Assembly (NCBI GenBank): GCA_902495305.1
Contig: CABUWG010000001.1
Coordinates: forward strand, 14,045 to 78,044
Reading direction: 5' to 3'
Origin: an uncultured Pseudomonadota bacterium
Lineage (GTDB): Bacteria; Pseudomonadota; Alphaproteobacteria; RF32; CAG-239
DNA length: 64,000 nt
The notes below the pieces were generated by a model that was given only the letters and a program-made list of their open reading frames with translations, ran no database searches and was not told the DNA's origin. Positions 60,808 through 64,000 of the stretch are shown here, one piece after another. The position numbers were made by a program, and so were the translations under genes. Position 1 is the first letter of the stretch, and every line of letters begins with the position of its first letter.

Positions 60808-62404
60808 ATATGCCGAAAGAAAAGGTCTGGAGATTATCAAAAGCTTTGAAATTGTTGAGAGTTCAACGCGTGGTGAGCGTAAACAATTTATGGAAATGAT
60901 AAATTTCTGCAAGAAACAACGGGAAACCATTGCTATTGTAGCTGATACGGTGGATAGGGTGCAGAGAAGCTTTAAGGAAAGCGTTTTGCTGGATGAGTTA
61001 ATGCGGCAAAATAAGATTGAGCTGCATTTTTACCGTGAAGGTATGGTCTTAAACAGTCAATCTACATCGGTTGATATTATGCGTTGGGATTTTTCGGTAA
61101 TGGGTGCAAAAGCGTATGTTTTGCAATTATCCGAAAATGTACGTCGTTCCAATGAGCAAAAGAATAAAAATGGCGAAATCACAGGATTGGCTCCTTTGGG
61201 GTATGAAAACTATATTGATGAGCGAGGCAAACATTTTGTCCGCCAAAAAGAACCAGATGCTACGATAATTCGTAAATGCTACGAGATGTATTCGCTTGGC
61301 AGAGCCAGTGTTGCTGAAATTCAACATTATGCCAATATGATGGGGTTAAGAACACGCAAAGGAGCCCCAATATCCGTCAATACAATGCACTTTATTTTGG
61401 AGAATCCGTTTTATTATGGTGAGATGAAAACCAAACGAGGTCTTATGCCTCATGTCTATCAGCCTTTGGTAAGCAAAGAGCTGTGGGATATGTGCCAAGA
61501 GCAAAAAGCCATAAGAGCAGGACAATTTTTAAGGACATCTGAGAAAAATTTGTTATATCGTGGATTAATTATATGCGGTGTAACCAACAGACAGTGTCCT
61601 TGTGAGCTAAAAAAGGACGTGTTTAGTTATGTGGCTTGCTGGCGGAAGGATAAAACAAGGATTTATATTCGTGAAGAAGAATTTACCAAACAAATCCGTT
61701 CAATTCTCAATCGCATAAAACTTCCCGATTGTATCGTGATAGAACTTCAAAAGGAGCTAAAAACAGCCAAAGCGTCGGAAAGAAAATTTTGCACGGAAGA
61801 AATTGCAAGGCTTAAAACCGAGCAAACGAAGTTAAAACAAAAGATGGATGTTTTATTTGATATGCGTTTGGACGGAGAGCTAGATAGAGAAACCTTTGAT
61901 TTGAAACGAAATGAAATACAAGTCAAAATAACCCGCTTGAATAATAAGATTGTAGCCCATGAAAAGGCAGATAACAGCTTTGATGAAACGATACTAGGGC
62001 TTTTGGATATTGCGACACAGGCAGGATATATTTTTGAAAAATCCTCTAATGTGGATTTGAAAAGATTACTCTTAAAATTTGTGTTTGAAAACATTACATT
62101 GACTGAAGGTGTAATTAGCTACAAATTAAGATTTCCGTTTAATGAATTTGCGAATCTCACCACGCCGAAGAGAAATAAACCAACACCATACGAACCAACT
62201 CCAAGCCTTATAAGCCTAGGCGTTCGGGCAAACAATAACCAAAATGTACAGTCAGGGTATATGAATTTTTGCGAACCGCAATTTGCTGATAAAAATCAAG
62301 GAGTTACATCAAAAAATGCAACTCCTCTCCAATCTGGCTGGGATGGCTGGATTCGACAACCCCAGCCATTATTTGCCATATATACTGTAAAATCAATTAA
62401 TTAA
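60722..62404 (+). CDS. Large serine recombinase (module copy 2)
   Basis: 560 aa. Catalytic Ser10 in ILTRVSTKMQ; N-terminal 190 residues about 85% identical to copy 1 (DTVDRVQRSFKESVLLDELM, WDFSVMGAKAYVLQL). Recombinase domain (GLAPLGYENYIDERGK, NTMHFILENPFYYGEM), zinc-ribbon-like LIICGVTNRQCPCELK, coiled coil at 325-430. The copies differ most at 265-320 and after residue 490. Serine integrase type, expected to recognise its own attachment sites. Confidence 0.92.
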   Translation: MKAIILTRVSTKMQEEGLSLLAQSNRLHEYAERKGLEIIKSFEIVESSTRGERKQFMEMINFCKKQRETIAIVADTVDRVQRSFKESVLLDELMRQNKIELHFYREGMVLNSQSTSVDIMRWDFSVMGAKAYVLQLSENVRRSNEQKNKNGEITGLAPLGYENYIDERGKHFVRQKEPDATIIRKCYEMYSLGRASVAEIQHYANMMGLRTRKGAPISVNTMHFILENPFYYGEMKTKRGLMPHVYQPLVSKELWDMCQEQKAIRAGQFLRTSEKNLLYRGLIICGVTNRQCPCELKKDVFSYVACWRKDKTRIYIREEEFTKQIRSILNRIKLPDCIVIELQKELKTAKASERKFCTEEIARLKTEQTKLKQKMDVLFDMRLDGELDRETFDLKRNEIQVKITRLNNKIVAHEKADNSFDETILGLLDIATQAGYIFEKSSNVDLKRLLLKFVFENITLTEGVISYKLRFPFNEFANLTTPKRNKPTPYEPTPSLISLGVRANNNQNVQSGYMNFCEPQFADKNQGVTSKNATPLQSGWDGWIRQPQPLFAIYTVKSIN

Positions 62405-62430
62405 CACCTATGTTGTCTGGGGTTAAAATC

Positions 62431-62561
62431 ATCAAAAATTAGCACCAAACATTAGCAGTTTTTTTGACTGTACATTAGCATCGTAACCCTTGTCAACAGG
62501 GACTTTCAGAAGATTCTTATTTTCGTATTTTGGTATCAAAAATTAGCAGGAAAGATTAGCA
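62431..62561 (+). repeat. 27-bp direct repeats and ATTAGCA motifs after the recombinase
   Basis: 62431-62457 and 62535-62561 are identical at 24 of 27 positions: ATCAAAAATTAGCA, two variable bases, AAA, one variable base, ATTAGCA. A further ATTAGCA is at 62474. Between them is CCCTTGTCAACAGGG. The 303-bp stretch 62405-62707 has no gene. Possible attachment or accessory binding sites of the recombinase. Confidence 0.55.
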
Positions 62562-62707
62562 ATTTGAAAAATGGTTATCTTTAACAAATCATTTCTTGTA
62601 TTTTTGTAGGCTTATTTTATGATAAATTAAAATTTATAGCGATCTCAAAGGTAGATCTTTTATCAAAATGAGGGAATATTTAGAGAACTAAATAAAAGGT
62701 AAAATTA

Positions 62708-63559
62708 ATGAACTTTGATATTGAAAATTTGGTGATTAAAATAGGAGAGGTACTTACGAAGGTAAATTGGCTTGATGCTTGTGTTACCTTTGTATCTGTA
62801 TTTTTAGGTGCTTTATTTGCATACAAATTCGGTTTGAAATTGGAAATGCGAAAAGCAAATCGTCAAATGCGAGGAGATTTTTGTACATTATCTACGCAGT
62901 TTCATTTAAATCTTGAAAATATGTTGGATTATAAAAAGAATATATTAGATAAATTGATCATTGCTTATAAAAACGAAAAAGTGGAAGCTATATCTACTAT
63001 TATTCGAGGTCCAATGGTGTCATTTTCATTCAATATAGATAAGTATATATTTTTAAATGATTGCAATCGATGCTTTATACCTGAGATAAAAATAATACAA
63101 TCCACTTATGACACCTTAAATCTCTTATGGACAACTTATACGGAACAATTGTTTTCAGCAAAACCGCTATATCAGCAAGGAAATAAAAGTATATTTAATG
63201 ATATGTATAAAAAATTCTTATTTAATTACAATCTCTATAATCAGTTATGCATCAGATTATATTATTTAGAAAAACATTTTAATGAATGTTATAAAAGATT
63301 TTTTAATGTATACTATTATGATGATAATAAAGATGAAGCAGAAATTAAAATAGAAAAATATATACCTGACGCATTGCAAAATAAAGAGTTTATTAAAATT
63401 TCAGAGTTTTTCGATCAAAATTGGCGTCCTGATTGTACGTTAATAGAGGTGATCAAATATCATTATCGGAAGTTTAAATATCATCTAAAAGGGATAAAAA
63501 TCTATTTTTTCGGTCGTAGTAAAATTAAGATTAATTGCGGCGGTAAAAATAATGAGTAG
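62708..63559 (+). CDS. Single-pass membrane protein, unknown family
   Basis: 283 aa. One membrane helix at about 22-42 (WLDACVTFVSVFLGALFAYKFG) followed by a long soluble, helical, Tyr/Phe/Asn-rich part with ENMLDYKKNILDKLIIAYKN and NQLCIRLYYLEKHFNECYKR. No catalytic motif seen. Strong AT bias like the island. Alone between module copy 2 and an ATPase gene. Confidence 0.68.
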   Translation: MNFDIENLVIKIGEVLTKVNWLDACVTFVSVFLGALFAYKFGLKLEMRKANRQMRGDFCTLSTQFHLNLENMLDYKKNILDKLIIAYKNEKVEAISTIIRGPMVSFSFNIDKYIFLNDCNRCFIPEIKIIQSTYDTLNLLWTTYTEQLFSAKPLYQQGNKSIFNDMYKKFLFNYNLYNQLCIRLYYLEKHFNECYKRFFNVYYYDDNKDEAEIKIEKYIPDALQNKEFIKISEFFDQNWRPDCTLIEVIKYHYRKFKYHLKGIKIYFFGRSKIKINCGGKNNE

Positions 63560-63702
63560 TATAAATCAATTATAGAATTTCACATTACAATAAGTGGGAA
63601 TATTCTGATTTTTAGGGTGTCAAGTTTACAATCTATGCCTTTATATGCATTTGACAAAAATCAATTTTTTGCAAATATTGAAAAATGAATTTTACATTTG
63701 TC

Positions 63703-63731
63703 TTGATTTTTGCAAATTTATTAAGTATATT
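63703..63731 (+). promoter_or_regulatory. Promoter of the ATPase gene at the right edge
   Basis: TTGATT, 17-bp spacer, TATATT, 31 bp before the ATG. The -35 lies in an inverted repeat CAAAAATCAA (63655-63664) / TTGATTTTTG (63703-63712), a possible operator. Confidence 0.6.
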
Positions 63732-63761
63732 TATAATAAATATATGGAAAGGAATTTGTAA

Positions 63762-64000
63762 ATGGTATCAGAAAAAATAGTCGGAAGACCACAATATATT
63801 GAACAATTGAAAAAATGGCAGAGCCAAACCGATTTGATTAAAATTGTTACTGGTGTCAGACGTTGTGGTAAATCCAAACTATTTTATCTCTATCAATTTG
63901 ATCTGATTGTTCATAAGGTTGCAGATGATAGCCAAATAATCAATATCAATCTTGAAGACCTTATGCAAACTCAAAAAATTGGTTTGGAATATGACAAAGA
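63762..64000 (+). CDS. AAA_14/DUF4143-type ATPase, N-terminal part (cut by window edge)
   Basis: 79 codons visible from ATG 63762 behind GGAAAGGAA. IVGRPQYIEQLKKWQ, then IVTGVRRCGKSKLFYLY (Walker A with 'GVRRCGKS', the hallmark of this ATPase family). The truncated fragment at 33579-34019 is the C-terminal part of the same kind of protein. Role in the cell not settled. Confidence 0.85.
   Translation, partial: MVSEKIVGRPQYIEQLKKWQSQTDLIKIVTGVRRCGKSKLFYLYQFDLIVHKVADDSQIININLEDLMQTQKIGLEYDK

Noticed and set aside
62431..62561. Short repeats as a CRISPR remnant
   Set aside because: Only two 27-bp copies with an unequal gap and no cas gene anywhere in the window.

Overview
The window looks like a chromosomal segment of an uncultured, probably gut-associated alphaproteobacterium. 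This is inferred from gene content (TatA/TatC, classical autotransporters, DUF3772-type channel, GtrA/GtrB-type envelope genes), not from a marker gene. No rRNA or tRNA gene was recognised. TGA is used as a normal stop codon.

Left part (1 to about 31.6 kb, visibly richer in G+C): a cut-off DUF3772/MscS-type gene; a small HTH gene and a frameshifted secreted protein; an operon of a phage-type lysozyme and two paralogous Cys-rich secreted proteins; two autotransporters (4113-7133 minus, 28853-31549 plus), each behind a long structured 5' leader ending in a terminator-like hairpin. Between them lies a redox cluster (7.6-15 kb): an exported aldo/keto reductase with ferredoxin clusters, three flavodoxin-type reductases, a cupin, a carboxymuconolactone decarboxylase-like protein, a NapH/NapG-like polyferredoxin, tatA and tatC, and a MerR regulator. 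Three promoters with the 19-bp spacer and dyad typical of MerR targets precede the reductase operon, the cupin-to-tatC operon and a distant dxs gene, which defines a likely regulon. Housekeeping and envelope genes follow: glutathionylspermidine synthase-like, metG, repeat proteins, dxs, a GT2/methyltransferase/GtrA/GT39 operon, and a hexose-6-phosphate mutarotase.

Right part (about 31.6-64 kb, AT-rich): an accessory island. It holds two ATPase/DUF234- or DUF4143-type genes and gene remnants, an AbiEi/AbiEii toxin-antitoxin pair, a type I restriction operon with two extra embedded genes and an invertible hsdS, an adjacent serine invertase, an iteron-like array beside an HTH gene, ankyrin proteins, a SLOG protein, a second small serine recombinase, DUF3768 and DUF1737 genes and a catalytic-domain-only tyrosine recombinase.

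The most striking structure is a module present twice in the same orientation (36260-40417 and 57709-62404), with a third remnant at 34550. Its parts are: divergent beta-helix protein with an HTH tail (fused in one copy, split in the other), promoter, 35-aa ORF, about 175-aa conserved protein, a conserved hairpin whose stem differs between copies but still pairs, a 73-aa ORF overlapping the next gene by 86 bp in both copies, and a large serine recombinase. The two copies bracket the restriction system and its neighbours, so they may mark the island or allow its loss.
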